Positions 30,216 through 40,013 of a stretch of 64,000 nucleotides of DNA are shown here, in pieces. The notes under the pieces were generated by a model. It saw nothing but the letters and a program-made list of their open reading frames with translations, had not been told where the DNA came from and ran no database searches. The stretch covers positions 992,001 through 1,056,000 of the forward strand of contig NZ_CP114779.1 of assembly GCF_027359375.1 (NCBI RefSeq), given 5' to 3'. The translations under genes were made by a program, and so were the position numbers. The stretch's first letter is position 1; every line of letters begins with the position of its first letter. This stretch comes from Prochlorococcus marinus str. MIT 0919. Its GTDB lineage: Bacteria; Cyanobacteriota; Cyanobacteriia; PCC-6307; Cyanobiaceae.

Positions 30216-31592
30216 TTATTTTGCTTCTGCGATCGGAAAAAAAACAATTAGCCCTCTATCCCGACGACTAGTCAAACGTCCTCCCAGACTTGCTAAAAGC
30301 CTCTGAGTAGCACCTTGCGTCAATTGCAAACTCCCAGTATTAGGGTTCCAACTTAAGACAGTTCCAAGATCAGAATTTTGCTCAATACCATGATGCTTTT
30401 TATACTTTTCGGGGGGGGATTCATCAATGATTTGAAGCTTTAAGCGCTGTCCTGCAGGCCTTAAAACAAGAGAAATTCTTCCTCCAGGAGGAAGGCCTCG
30501 TGTGTTTCTATCGATCAATCCTCCTAACATCAACTCCAACCTCTCCGGATCACTTAAAACCTGAGGTAAATCTGAAGCTATATCTAAATTCAACGCTAAA
30601 CCCCTTCTATACAATTTTTCTTTCCATGCTGGATAAAGCATTTGAAGCATATTCCCTAAATCAGTGCTAGCTAAATTTGATTTCTTAGTTTCATTTCGTT
30701 CAAGCTCTACAGCATTAAAAATCAAACCAAATCTATCAATTTGCTCAGTGCATTCGGTATCAATCTGTTTAAGTCTAGAAATTACAACCTGAGAGAGGTC
30801 TTTTCTTCGTAATAAAGATCTTATAAGCGTTCTAATAGTTGCCAAAGGAGTCCTAACTTCATGGGTCAATGCTTCTAGCAGCAAGATTTCTTCACTAGTT
30901 TTTGTTTCTAATTGATCTAGATTTTCACTGTCTGGGAGAGTCTGAATGTTTAAGCTTGGGGCAATCCCTGCCATCCTGGAAGCAAGCAAGGGCCAAAAAA
31001 TCTTTGAAAGATCTTCATTACTTCTTAATTGACCCAAATTGGCCAATGCTTCCCTCAGTTGATTGGCCTGATGAGATTCTTCACTATCAAGTCTTATATC
31101 TAACATAGTAAGCAAATCTTTAAATGTTTCAGGATCACTTCTCATAAGCAAATTTCTTTCACCAGGATTTCCTTGGAGAGCAATTGCAACTTGTACTTCA
31201 GGGGTAATAATTATTAATAAAGGGTCATGTCCATCATCCTTTAGTAAAGGGAATCTATTAAAATTATTTTTTTGAGAATTACTCTTTTGATTAATAGATC
31301 TCGCGCTAGATGGAGGAAGTAAAAAAGGATTAAGATAATTAAGATTAGATAACTCATCAGGAGCCCAAACCCAACCTTGAAGATGATCTAATAATCTTGG
31401 TTCATATAGTGCTGGCAAGGGAGAAGCAAGCCACAACCCTTTTGTAAGATTCATTGGGAGCAATATTTCATCCTGCAAAGTATCTAAGGCTGCCCACCAT
31501 AATCTTCTAACAATTTGCTCATCAACTCTTCCTAGTGGGACCCCTTGAGCCATTCGCTTGTGAATAGAGCTAATTGAAATTTGATTAGTCAC
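30216..31592 (-). CDS. Sensor histidine kinase with degenerate ATP-binding domain
   Basis: A two-component histidine kinase-like protein of about 458 residues with no membrane helix. The N-terminal 200 residues are an unassigned sensor region. The phosphoacceptor box is intact (LTHEVRTPLATIRTLIRSLL, His at about 244). The catalytic domain is unusual: the N box reads LIDRNTRG rather than LLDNAxKY, the G1 box DESPP rather than DxGxG, and the G2 position GSLQLTQ rather than GLGLxI. The GTG at 31592 overlaps the rodA stop as GTGA. No response regulator is adjacent. Phosphorylation may depend on a partner. Confidence 0.75.
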   Translation of the reverse strand: MTNQISISSIHKRMAQGVPLGRVDEQIVRRLWWAALDTLQDEILLPMNLTKGLWLASPLPALYEPRLLDHLQGWVWAPDELSNLNYLNPFLLPPSSARSINQKSNSQKNNFNRFPLLKDDGHDPLLIIITPEVQVAIALQGNPGERNLLMRSDPETFKDLLTMLDIRLDSEESHQANQLREALANLGQLRSNEDLSKIFWPLLASRMAGIAPSLNIQTLPDSENLDQLETKTSEEILLLEALTHEVRTPLATIRTLIRSLLRRKDLSQVVISRLKQIDTECTEQIDRFGLIFNAVELERNETKKSNLASTDLGNMLQMLYPAWKEKLYRRGLALNLDIASDLPQVLSDPERLELMLGGLIDRNTRGLPPGGRISLVLRPAGQRLKLQIIDESPPEKYKKHHGIEQNSDLGTVLSWNPNTGSLQLTQGATQRLLASLGGRLTSRRDRGLIVFFPIAEAK

Positions 31593-32869
31593 CAATTTTT
31601 ATTAAATGATCTGCCTCTTCGAGCCACTGATAAACAAAGCCCTAGAGAAATGAAATTAACTAATAAGGCAGTTCGGCCATAACTCATAAATGGTAATGGA
31701 ATTCCAGTTATGGGTCCAAGTCCTATAGTCATAAAAATATTAACAACAACTTGGAAGATAATCATTGAAGCCACACCTATTACAACCAAAGATTCAAAAT
31801 CTGTATGCGCATCCCTCGAAATATTAATGAGTCTAAGTATAAAAATGAGGAAAGAGATGATGACAAAAAGTGTTCCTAAAAAACCAGTTTCTTCTCCTAG
31901 GGCACTAAAAATAAAATCTGTATGCTGTTCTGGAATAAAACGCAGTTTTGTTAACTGACCTTGAAATAAGCCAGTCCCAAGTATTCCTCCCGAACCAATT
32001 CCAATAGTGCTTTGAATTAAATGATAACCACCTCCCAGAGGGTCCTTAGTAGGTTCAATAAATAAAAGCAATCGATCTCTTTGATAATCTTTTAGACCAT
32101 AATTCCATAGCCACGGGGTTAACCATGCAATTAGAGATTGTAAAGACATGATCAAAATTGCTGGTAAATTCTTCTTCCCTAGAGATTTGTAAGCCAAAAA
32201 ACCTATAAAAGGTATCCACGCAAATAGGAGTAAAGGGAAAAGTCCTGATAAAATTGATGTGAATATCCCAGACAAAGAAATTAGTAGCCATTCAAGAGGC
32301 ATCCCAGACCAATAAAGCATAATTAATAACACCGCACCAAATACAAGCGAGGTTCCTAAGTCTGGTTGAATAAATACTAAGAACCAAGGCAAACTTATTA
32401 CTAGCAATGGTTTCCACAATTGTCGTGGAGAGTCAAATTTCTGACGCTCTAATAAGGCAGCTAGAACAACAATTAAAGTGATTTTTGCAATTTCTGAAGG
32501 CTGAATATTAACCCCTCCAAAACTCAACCATCTTTGAGCACCTAGAGCAGATACACCAAAAAATCTAACGGCAAGCAGAGCGGAAATCGTTAGAAAATAT
32601 AAGGGCATTAAAAATAAACGTATCCTTTCTAAAGGCAATTGTGCTAAAAAAAAAGCAACCAATATACCTAATATTCCTGTGAACCAATGTTGGTACCATT
32701 GAGCATAATCAATATTCCTCTGTGTGCTAGCAATTAATAACCCTGATAAAAAGACTAGGATGATAGGTATTGTCCAAAGAATCCATTCAATATCTTTTAG
32801 TTTTCGGGGAGTAAAAGAGAATCTTCTGCTAAATTTTTTACTTTTAATAGGAGTCAAAGGACTAGCCAT
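31589..32869 (-). CDS. rodA: Rod shape-determining protein RodA (SEDS glycosyltransferase)
   Basis: Polytopic membrane peptidoglycan polymerase of the FtsW/RodA/SpoVE family, 426 residues with about ten hydrophobic helices. Typical segments: ALGAQRWLSFGGVNIQPSEIAK, VFIQPDLGTSLVFG, STIGIGSGGILGTGLFQG and EQHTDFIFSALGEETGFLG, ending in GIPLPFMSYGRTALLVNFISLG. It lies between mrp (upstream) and the histidine kinase gene, which it overlaps. Confidence 0.93.
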   Translation of the reverse strand: MASPLTPIKSKKFSRRFSFTPRKLKDIEWILWTIPIILVFLSGLLIASTQRNIDYAQWYQHWFTGILGILVAFFLAQLPLERIRLFLMPLYFLTISALLAVRFFGVSALGAQRWLSFGGVNIQPSEIAKITLIVVLAALLERQKFDSPRQLWKPLLVISLPWFLVFIQPDLGTSLVFGAVLLIMLYWSGMPLEWLLISLSGIFTSILSGLFPLLLFAWIPFIGFLAYKSLGKKNLPAILIMSLQSLIAWLTPWLWNYGLKDYQRDRLLLFIEPTKDPLGGGYHLIQSTIGIGSGGILGTGLFQGQLTKLRFIPEQHTDFIFSALGEETGFLGTLFVIISFLIFILRLINISRDAHTDFESLVVIGVASMIIFQVVVNIFMTIGLGPITGIPLPFMSYGRTALLVNFISLGLCLSVARRGRSFNKNW

Positions 32870-33947
32870 TATTTACATTATTATTAATACTATTTACAAT
32901 CTTTTGTGAAATTTCTTTAAAAGCTTGAGCACTTAAAGAGTCTGGATGAGTATTAACTATAGGAGCTCCTTCATTGCCACTTTCTAGTACGTGTATTTCC
33001 ATAGGCACTTTACTTAATAATGGAATATTATGTTCTTGAGCTAATTTTTCACCTCCTCCAGAACCAAATAAAGTATATTTTCTTTGGGGCAAATCAGGTG
33101 TGATGAATACAGACATATTCTCAATGACTCCAAGAATAGGTATCTCCATTTGCTTAAACATAACCAATCCTCTCCTTGCATCTTGGAGTGAAACTTTTTG
33201 AGGAGTAGTAACTATTATTGCACCTGTGATTGGGACTGCTTGAGCTAGTGAAAGTTGTGCGTCACCTGTACCTGGGGGCATATCTACAACCAAAAAGTCT
33301 CTCTCGCCCCAAGAAGCCTGGTACAGAAATTGTCGGATAATGCCATTAAGCATTGGTCCTCTCCATATCACTGGTTGGTCCTCATCAATAAGAAATCCCA
33401 TAGAAACCATTGCTATCCCAAAACTTTCAATAGGCACAATTTTTTGATCTGCACCACTACCAAATACTTCTGGTGTTTGTTGAGCGACACCAAGCATTGT
33501 TGGGGTATTTGGACCATAAATATCAGCGTCTAACAAGCCGACTTTGTATCCACTTTGAGCAAGCGCGCAAGCAAGGTTGACAGAAACAGTGCTTTTGCCA
33601 ACTCCTCCCTTGCCACTAGTTACTGCAATGATATTTTTAACGCCTTCTATAGATTGCAAGGGTTGAATTTGGCCATGTCCAGCTTTTCCAATTGATCCTT
33701 CTTCAGAAGCAGTGCCTAATTCAATTTGCACTTCATGAATGTCTTCTAGTCTTTCTAATACAGCTTTTGTTTCTTTAGCTATGCGCTCTCTTTGACTCTG
33801 CGCAAAATTTGGAAGCGTAAGCCTAAGTGTCACTCTCGGAGGTGCAACTCTGATCTGATTTAACCAACCAAGTTCAATTAGTGATTTCCCGCTACCAGAA
33901 TCTTTTATTGAAGAAAGAGCTGTAATTGCCTCTGCGGCATTAGTCAT
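32862..33947 (-). CDS. mrp: Iron-sulfur cluster carrier protein Mrp/ApbC
   Basis: ParA-like ATPase that binds and transfers Fe-S clusters. 361 residues from the ATG at 33947 (MTNAAEAITAL). An N-terminal MIP18/DUF59 domain covers about residues 10-85. The deviant Walker A VTSGKGGVGKSTVSVNLA is near residue 108-125, followed by LLDADIYGPNTPTMLG and VDMPPGTGDAQL. The C-terminal Cys pair found in many Mrp proteins is not obvious. It overlaps rodA by eight bases. Confidence 0.93.
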   Translation of the reverse strand: MTNAAEAITALSSIKDSGSGKSLIELGWLNQIRVAPPRVTLRLTLPNFAQSQRERIAKETKAVLERLEDIHEVQIELGTASEEGSIGKAGHGQIQPLQSIEGVKNIIAVTSGKGGVGKSTVSVNLACALAQSGYKVGLLDADIYGPNTPTMLGVAQQTPEVFGSGADQKIVPIESFGIAMVSMGFLIDEDQPVIWRGPMLNGIIRQFLYQASWGERDFLVVDMPPGTGDAQLSLAQAVPITGAIIVTTPQKVSLQDARRGLVMFKQMEIPILGVIENMSVFITPDLPQRKYTLFGSGGGEKLAQEHNIPLLSKVPMEIHVLESGNEGAPIVNTHPDSLSAQAFKEISQKIVNSINNNVNNG

Positions 33948-34033
33948 AATTAGCAATTTTAATTCTTTAATCCTAAAGCGGTATTCTGCTGTGCCTATGT
34001 CCTACTCTCAAAAAGAAAATAGAGATATAAAAA

Positions 34034-35065
34034 ATGTCACTACCAAAACCTCCTAGTAATTCTCGACAAAAAGCTAAAGAGCTTTTAATGGGTTTGCAAG
34101 ATGAAATTTGTGAAGGACTTGAAAGTATAGATAAAGAAGGTGCCTTCCAGGAGGAATCTTGGATAAGGCCAGAAGGTGGTGGTGGCAGGTCTCGTGTCAT
34201 GAGTGAAGGAAGAGTTCTTGAACAAGGAGGTGTGAACTTTTCAGAAGTTCAAGGAGAAGAGTTACCTCCATCCATAATTAATCAAAGACCAGAAGCCAAA
34301 GGCCATAAATGGTTTGCAACTGGAACCTCCATGGTTCTTCATCCCCGCAATCCTTATATACCAACAGTGCACCTAAATTACCGTTATTTCGAGGCTGGGC
34401 CAGTGTGGTGGTTTGGGGGCGGTGCTGATTTAACTCCTTACTACCCCTACTTAAGCGATACTAGACATTTCCACAAAAGCCATGCAGAAGCTTGTGATTC
34501 TATAAATCCTGAACTTCACAAGGTTTTCAAGCCTTGGTGCGATGAATATTTTTTCTTAAAGCATCGCAATGAAAGCAGAGGGGTTGGAGGTATATTCTTT
34601 GATTATCAAGATGGATCAGGCATACTCTATAAAGGTCCAAACCCTCAAGGCTCTGCTGCAAAGATTTCCAATGAGCTAGGTAAACACCCAATGTCTTGGG
34701 AAGAGCTTTATTCTTTAGCTAAAGCATGCGGAAAAGCATTCTTAAAGTCATATATTCCAATAATTGAAAAGCGACATAATCAAGTATATGGTGACCGTGA
34801 AAGACAGTTTCAACTTTACAGACGTGGCAGATATGTTGAATTTAATCTCGTGTGGGATAGAGGAACAATTTTTGGTCTCCAAACGAATGGGCGAACAGAA
34901 TCAATTTTAATGTCTCTTCCTCCTTTAGTTAGATGGGAGTATGGCTACAAAGCAGAGCCTGGGTCCCGAGAGCAACTACTTACAGAAGTTTTTACAAAGC
35001 CTCAGGAATGGTTTCAAGATCAGGAGTTAGATGAAAGATGTCGCCCTTTGGGCGCTTTGGATTAA
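34034..35065 (+). CDS. hemF: Oxygen-dependent coproporphyrinogen III oxidase
   Basis: Makes protoporphyrinogen IX for chlorophyll, heme and bilins using oxygen; soluble. 343 residues with the family core [60 protein letters not shown] and [13 protein letters not shown]. Heme made downstream feeds heme oxygenase and the peb genes further along this window. Its last 74 bases overlap the 3' end of the convergent amidase gene. Confidence 0.97.
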   Translation: MSLPKPPSNSRQKAKELLMGLQDEICEGLESIDKEGAFQEESWIRPEGGGGRSRVMSEGRVLEQGGVNFSEVQGEELPPSIINQRPEAKGHKWFATGTSMVLHPRNPYIPTVHLNYRYFEAGPVWWFGGGADLTPYYPYLSDTRHFHKSHAEACDSINPELHKVFKPWCDEYFFLKHRNESRGVGGIFFDYQDGSGILYKGPNPQGSAAKISNELGKHPMSWEELYSLAKACGKAFLKSYIPIIEKRHNQVYGDRERQFQLYRRGRYVEFNLVWDRGTIFGLQTNGRTESILMSLPPLVRWEYGYKAEPGSREQLLTEVFTKPQEWFQDQELDERCRPLGALD

Positions 35066-35837
35066 ATAAATTTTTTTGATTAACTCCCCAGGAAATTGCG
35101 TTCACAACCCTTTCGGCTATTGCTTGAATGGTTGCTTCTCTAGTGTTTGTATCCCGTAAAGAATTCTCCAAAGCACCTTCTAGTTTGCCAATTTCTAGTA
35201 GTCTTATTTGCCTTCTAGGGCCTCCAAGACCTCCTCTAAAAAATAATGGATAACGGCCAAAATTCCTTGCTAAGGATTCGTCTATATTGTTCATTCTCGG
35301 AGATATAGGTGGTATCAAACCAGAGCCAAAACCATGGTGACCATATGAATCAAAATGAATTTCCAAAGGGTATCCTCCCTTGCGTGCATGTATAGCACCT
35401 ACTGACCAGTTGGTATGTAGATTATTTGCATCAACAATAGTTCTTACTCCAGGATCATAAAAGCTTATATTCAATCCTTGTTCTTTCCCCAGCTTTACCA
35501 CAGCACTACATACTTTCAAGTTCCAAAAAAGCTCATCGCTAATATTTGCATCCATTGGTGGAAGCCCGTTCAAATCAACTGCCTCCCCAGAAGTACCAGC
35601 TCCTTCAATCCCTTGAGAATCTGCGTGGCCAGCAAGTATCAGTATTGCAATCGAAGGAGATACTGCTTTATTACCAAACCAAAAACTCTTTTTTGGAAAC
35701 TTTTCACCAAGTTGCAATTCACTCTTACTAGTCGTTAAAGAATGGTCAACTTTTTTGAAAGCAAGTTGTAGAAAGACGAAAATCCCAATGCTTGTTAACA
35801 AAAATAAGTTTAAAAGATGCAATTTAAGTCTGGACAT
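34992..35837 (-). CDS. N-acetylmuramoyl-L-alanine amidase-like protein (Amidase_3 type)
   Basis: A 281-residue exported or membrane-anchored protein. An N-terminal hydrophobic segment ([20 protein letters not shown]) follows MSRLK. The zinc amidase pattern is recognisable: [32 protein letters not shown] and [10 protein letters not shown], which would place His, Glu, His and the catalytic Glu. Likely role: trimming peptidoglycan cross-link stems in the periplasm. I chose the ATG at 35837 over the upstream TTG. Tail-to-tail overlap with hemF. Confidence 0.7.
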   Translation of the reverse strand: MSRLKLHLLNLFLLTSIGIFVFLQLAFKKVDHSLTTSKSELQLGEKFPKKSFWFGNKAVSPSIAILILAGHADSQGIEGAGTSGEAVDLNGLPPMDANISDELFWNLKVCSAVVKLGKEQGLNISFYDPGVRTIVDANNLHTNWSVGAIHARKGGYPLEIHFDSYGHHGFGSGLIPPISPRMNNIDESLARNFGRYPLFFRGGLGGPRRQIRLLEIGKLEGALENSLRDTNTREATIQAIAERVVNAISWGVNQKNLFNPKRPKGDIFHLTPDLETIPEAL

Positions 35838-35843
35838 TGTCAA

Positions 35844-36461
35844 TTAAATAGGTGATGCAAGCAAAGAACCATCACTTTTTAAAACAAGTTTCTTTCCAAG
35901 CTCTAATTCCATTGCAATTAGCTCATCTCTATGTGCCCGTAAACGTAATACACTGCTTGACTCCTCCGTGACGCTAAGCAACTGGAGTTCCACACACTCA
36001 GTCCTAAAAGCTCTATACCTATAAAACAACCCTGCCAAAGGACCAAGCAAGAGAAGAGATAATGGCCACCAAGCAATTACAGGGAAGAGTTGGCAAAAAA
36101 CCAATCCCAAGCAAGCCCCCCCAAGAGCACATAACAATGACAAGAAAACAGCCAACCAAGGGCTGTAAGAAACCTTTCCATTAAAACGCAAAACCTGCCT
36201 ATCAATATCACCTCCCTCTCTGCGCCATCCTCTCGCTTCTAACCAATCACTAATTCCAGTAAGGACCTCCACAGGAGGCAATTCAGAAGCTATATCTACA
36301 ATTGTTGTTCTATCTTTACTGGCAGCACGTAGAAAAAATCCTAAGCCAATGGCCAGCAAGATAGTCAAAGCTAACGTTGTGTTGTAAGAAGCAGTCGACA
36401 TTCCCAAAGCAGCAAACGATAAATCAAGAAATGAATTCAGATGAAATTTAATCTCTACCAC
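35844..36461 (-). CDS. Cofactor assembly of complex C subunit B-like membrane protein
   Basis: A 205-residue protein resembling the cyanobacterial CCB/DUF2930 family, which helps attach the high-spin heme c(n) to cytochrome b6. One N-terminal membrane helix (TTLALTILLAIGLGFFLRAA) and a pair in the middle (LAVFLSLLCALGGACLGLVF, WWPLSLLLLGPLAGLFYRY) flank soluble parts; SKDRTTIVDI and WLEARGWRREGGD are the recognisable segments. The start could be at MSTASYNTT (about residue 21). It lies six bases upstream of the amidase gene. Confidence 0.6.
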   Translation of the reverse strand: MVEIKFHLNSFLDLSFAALGMSTASYNTTLALTILLAIGLGFFLRAASKDRTTIVDIASELPPVEVLTGISDWLEARGWRREGGDIDRQVLRFNGKVSYSPWLAVFLSLLCALGGACLGLVFCQLFPVIAWWPLSLLLLGPLAGLFYRYRAFRTECVELQLLSVTEESSSVLRLRAHRDELIAMELELGKKLVLKSDGSLLASPI

Positions 36462-36643
36462 TAAATTTTAAAGACTTGCAACTGATTCTCTACATCTGTG
36501 CATTTCATCATTAAATAGTCCCTCGGAATAAAGAAAAAAGTTTAAATACAATATAAATTGTAAAATGCAGTTCTGTAGTCTTCAAAGATTTTTCAGACAT
36601 CTAACTTTAAGACTCTTGTTTGTTGTCGTGCTAATGACCACTT

Positions 36644-37288
36644 ATGCCTCTTCATCCCAACTCACCACATACGTTCAATATCTTTAATCAAGACCTGAAT
36701 GAAGAAAGCTTTCGTAGATATAGCAAAAAACAAGCTCTAGCAATAGATACTGAAGCTATGGGGCTGATTCATGGAAGAGATAGGCTATGTCTGGTTCAAA
36801 TTTGTGATGAATCAGATAATGTTACATGTATAAGAATTGAACAACATCAAACCTCAGCACCTCTTTTAAAAAATCTGATGGAAGATCCATCAATTCAAAA
36901 AGTTTTTCATTTTGCTCGATTTGATATTGCTGCAATGTCAAGCAATCTTGGAATCAAGGTTAACCCTAACTTCTGCACTAAAGTTGCAAGTAAGCTTGGA
37001 AGAACATATAGCCCTAGACATGGTCTGAAAGAAGTAATCATGGAACTTGTAAACGTTGAACTCGATAAGCAAGCTCAAAGTAGTGATTGGGGGGAAGTTA
37101 ATGAACTTACAGATAAACAATTGATGTATGCAGCTAATGATGTGAGGTATCTACTAAAAGCAAAAGAAAAATTAGAACTAATGCTGAAAAGAGAGGATCG
37201 GTGGGAACTAGCTCAAAGATGCTTTCAATGCATACCAGTCATGTCAGATTTAGATATAAATCGCTTTGGGAACATATTCGAACATTAA
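36644..37288 (+). CDS. RNase D-like 3'-5' exonuclease
   Basis: A 214-residue DEDDy exonuclease domain without the HRDC domain of full RNase D. Motif Exo I is AIDTEAMGL (Asp and Glu), Exo II FHFARFDIAAMSSNLG, Exo III QLMYAANDVRYLL (Tyr and Asp). It probably trims tRNA or other structured RNA 3' ends. A short overlapping reading frame on the same strand begins 79 bases upstream. Confidence 0.88.
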   Translation: MPLHPNSPHTFNIFNQDLNEESFRRYSKKQALAIDTEAMGLIHGRDRLCLVQICDESDNVTCIRIEQHQTSAPLLKNLMEDPSIQKVFHFARFDIAAMSSNLGIKVNPNFCTKVASKLGRTYSPRHGLKEVIMELVNVELDKQAQSSDWGEVNELTDKQLMYAANDVRYLLKAKEKLELMLKREDRWELAQRCFQCIPVMSDLDINRFGNIFEH

Positions 37289-37290
37289 AA

Positions 37291-37560
37291 CTAATCTTCT
37301 ACTAAAAAATTTTCTTCTTCAGCAAGTGCTTCGAGCAAAGTATCAAGTTGACTGGTTATTGAAGACTCTCCTTTTAAAGCTAAAGCTCTCGCTTCATCCA
37401 GCATAAGTTGAGCTACTTTCTTTCTAGAAGCTAAATCTTTAGCACCTTGCTTGGCAGCAACAATATCAATCTTCTTACTAGCAGCAGCAATGCTAATACT
37501 TAAGCAAGAAGCTAACTCCGCGCACACTTTCAAATAATCATGCTCCTTGATACCCGCCAT
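37291..37560 (-). CDS. DUF3181 protein
   Basis: An 89-residue soluble, largely helical protein of the cyanobacterial DUF3181 family, function unknown. The acidic C-terminus (LEALAEEENFLVED) is typical. It is three bases from the convergent exonuclease gene and lies 13 bases after the glycosyltransferase-like gene on the same strand, so the two may be co-transcribed. Confidence 0.75.
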   Translation of the reverse strand: MAGIKEHDYLKVCAELASCLSISIAAASKKIDIVAAKQGAKDLASRKKVAQLMLDEARALALKGESSITSQLDTLLEALAEEENFLVED

Positions 37561-37573
37561 AATCTAAAAACTA

Positions 37574-38838
37574 TTAATACCTTATTAAAAACTTTAAAAC
37601 AAATGATGCCAATATTGAACTACCACCCATGCAACCCATACGTCGTATACCTCTATTAGACAAATCACTTCTCAGAGCCTCATCATTCAGTAGTAACTCT
37701 GCAGATTCCGCCAAGTGAAGAGTACTTCTACACGGAATCACTGCTCCCCCTAGCAAGCGGCTCTGACGAATAGCAAATGATTTCTTAAACTGAGGTCCGC
37801 TGCCTGGCAAGGAAAGGCAAGGAGTCCCCAATCCAACCAATTGCTCAGTCGCAGTTCCTGCATTTGCAAGACCAATCTCAGCAAAAGCTGCCCAATCTTG
37901 AAATTTTTTAACTCCAATAAAAACCGAACACAAACCTTTTCTCCAACTGCTATCAAAGTGGAAAGTATTCTCGACAGAGGAAGCCTGAAGAAAGCCTAAT
38001 GTTTTTAAAGAGTCTTCAATCTCAAATAAAGACGGCTCAGTTCCTACCGTCACTAATATTGCCAAAGGCTTTTTACTTCTAATTAGTAAAGCCGAACTCA
38101 TTAAACGCCTAAAGTTTTTTAAGGCCTCAGGCATGCGGCTACCACAAAGCAATAAAATACATCTAAAGCTTTTCAATTCATTAGGGCATTCATTTAGAAG
38201 AAACCCATCCATCATTGGATTGCCAGGAGCAATAACATTGATGGATTGTCTTGCCAAACCTCTAGCTGTTAAGTGATCTCTAACTGCTACAAATTTACAT
38301 CTATTAGACCTCATCAATACCCATTCCCAAGGATCCCATTCCGATCCTTTGAGTCGATGATAATAATCACTAAGTGATTGACTGGGAAGAGTCGCCCATG
38401 TGTAATCACTTTTTGGGGTACCTACAAAGCCATACAATCCACCAGTACTCCAGGCAAAAAACAAAGGTAACAAATCTCCCACAGCCAATACCGTCTTACC
38501 ACTCAACACCGAACGTCTTACATAAACCCAATGCTTGAGGGTGAAATAAAATAGGCCTGCAAAAACATCAGAAAAAAAACCAGTCAGACTTTGATTACTA
38601 AAACCACCACTAGGCAAACGAAAAATAGGACCTTTTTTAACTAACCAATTCTCAGCAATCGCGGAGGCAAAAACATGTCCTTCTCCTACTAAAGGCAATA
38701 CTTCAAGGTTTAATTCTGGTTCTTTGTCATGAATAGCCTCTAAGATTCTTAAAGCAATTAAATCTTCTCCATGCCCATTAGATAGAACTAAAACTTCCTT
38801 GTTAGGTTGATTGATAGCTTTTTCAAAAGTAAAATCAT
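37574..38838 (-). CDS. Lipid-A-disaccharide synthase-related protein (possible 5' frameshift)
   Basis: A protein of about 410 residues related to LpxB/glycosyltransferase B-fold enzymes (the TIGR03492 group of cyanobacteria). VLVLSNGHGEDLIALRILEAI opens the N-domain, GNPMMDGFLL lies centrally, and the C-domain has LANAGTATEQLVGLGTPCLSLPG. The long frame continues upstream across tRNA-Cys in antisense, which cannot be coding. Below the tRNA there is no in-frame ATG, GTG or TTG before the conserved core. An ATG at 38838 lies one frame off and would be joined to the core by a -1 shift in the run of five A at 38818-38823 region. Coordinates assume that ATG. Confidence 0.75.
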
Positions 38839-38848
38839 TCTGATATTC

Positions 38849-38919
38849 GGCGGCATGGCCAAGTGGTAAGGCAGAGGATTGCAAATCCTTTATCCCCAGT
38901 TCGAATCTGGGTGCCGCCT
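38849..38919 (+). tRNA. tRNA-Cys (GCA anticodon)
   Basis: Cloverleaf: acceptor GGCGGCA/TGCCGCC, D arm GCC/GGC, anticodon stem AGGAT/ATCCT with loop TGCAA around anticodon GCA, T arm CCCAG-TTCGAAT-CTGGG. CCA is not encoded. It is head-to-head with the glycosyltransferase-like gene, only about ten bases from its presumed start, and borders an AT-rich non-coding stretch. Confidence 0.95.
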
Positions 38920-39274
38920 TTTTAAAACTGCGCTTGATTTTCTTGAAACCACGCTCTAGCAAAATGCTCCATTTGTAGCGTGTTGCAAGTTTCAAATTTT
39001 TTAGGTTTATAGAAAATAGTATGGCAATGAAAACATCTGCCTGATTTCATTTTGCCAAAGTTCTGGTCTATACACTACCAAAAGAATCCGTATCACTAGC
39101 CAAAGAAGGAGTTAATTAATATTTAAAAGATTAATAATTGTATGAAATAATAAACAAGAATCTATATCCAGAAATAATCAAATTAACAAAATATAGATAA
39201 TAAATCCATCAAGAACTAGATGAATGAGTAACAACAGTTTTATTAAATGTCTAAGTATATTAGAGCTGAAATTT
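38920..39274. other. AT-rich intergenic region after tRNA-Cys
   Basis: About 355 bases without a supportable gene. The 75 bases next to the tRNA belong to an antisense continuation of the upstream gene frame; the rest is very AT-rich with many stops in all frames. I see no repeats, terminator or conserved reading frame. It may be decayed sequence at a tRNA-linked insertion point. Confidence 0.5.
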
Positions 39275-39868
39275 TTATCTTTCAGAAATTTTCTTAGCTG
39301 GCACTCCTGCTACTAATGAGAAAGCCGAGACATCCTTTGTTACAACAGCTCCAGCCGCAATTACTGCTCCTTTTCCTATCCTTACTCCTTTAGTAATCAC
39401 ACAATTAGATCCAATCCAGACATCATTTTCAATAACTATCTTGCCACTTCTATGACCCTGTAATTGAATTAATTTATCTCTCTGGCTAAAAATATGATCC
39501 GCGGCACGTAAAACAACATTGCTGCCGATTAAGACATCGTCACCAATGATTATTTCACCACTTGATGCTCCAATAATAATATTAGTATTCAATTTTAAAT
39601 TATTACCAATCTTTATTTCACCTTTACAAGCATGCATATAAAGTCCTCCCATAGATGAAAAGTTCTTTCCTATAGAAATATTCTCTGGATTACTGATTGA
39701 AGAGCTAAATGCTTTGACACGAAAATTTTGACCGCAAGCTAAAAATGTATAAGCTATTAAATGCGAGAACAACCTGTCTAAAAGGTTTATAAATGTCTTC
39801 GTAGACCTTAGTATAATTAATGGAATAATTGACAGAGCCTTATTAGAAATACTATAAAAATCTTTCAT
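39275..39868 (-). CDS. Hexapeptide-repeat acyltransferase (LbH family)
   Basis: A 197-residue left-handed beta-helix acyltransferase. The hexapeptide repeats run from about residue 60 to 185 (for example [65 protein letters not shown]), with the loop histidine in AADHIF and the closing VAGVPAKKI as in maltose/galactoside and polysaccharide O-acetyltransferases. The hydrophobic N-terminus may anchor it. It stands alone in AT-rich non-coding DNA and probably modifies a surface sugar; likely an accessory gene. Confidence 0.85.
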   Translation of the reverse strand: MKDFYSISNKALSIIPLIILRSTKTFINLLDRLFSHLIAYTFLACGQNFRVKAFSSSISNPENISIGKNFSSMGGLYMHACKGEIKIGNNLKLNTNIIIGASSGEIIIGDDVLIGSNVVLRAADHIFSQRDKLIQLQGHRSGKIVIENDVWIGSNCVITKGVRIGKGAVIAAGAVVTKDVSAFSLVAGVPAKKISER

Positions 39869-40013
39869 ATCTCATCTGGAATAGATGCTCAAACTACTAG
39901 AAAATATAAGCATAATCTTTTAGATGATCAAGTTTATAAAAGATTTAAAATGATCCTATAATTTTTTGCAGAATAGTTGCTTCTGCTATGAAAAAAAGCA
40001 TTTATGGATAGGG

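Noticed and set aside
38839-38995. Continuation of the glycosyltransferase-like reading frame upstream to an ATG at 38995
   Set aside because: It runs antisense through tRNA-Cys; the peptide (RFELGIKDLQSSALPLGHA) is a translated tRNA, a known annotation artefact, and the protein family starts later.
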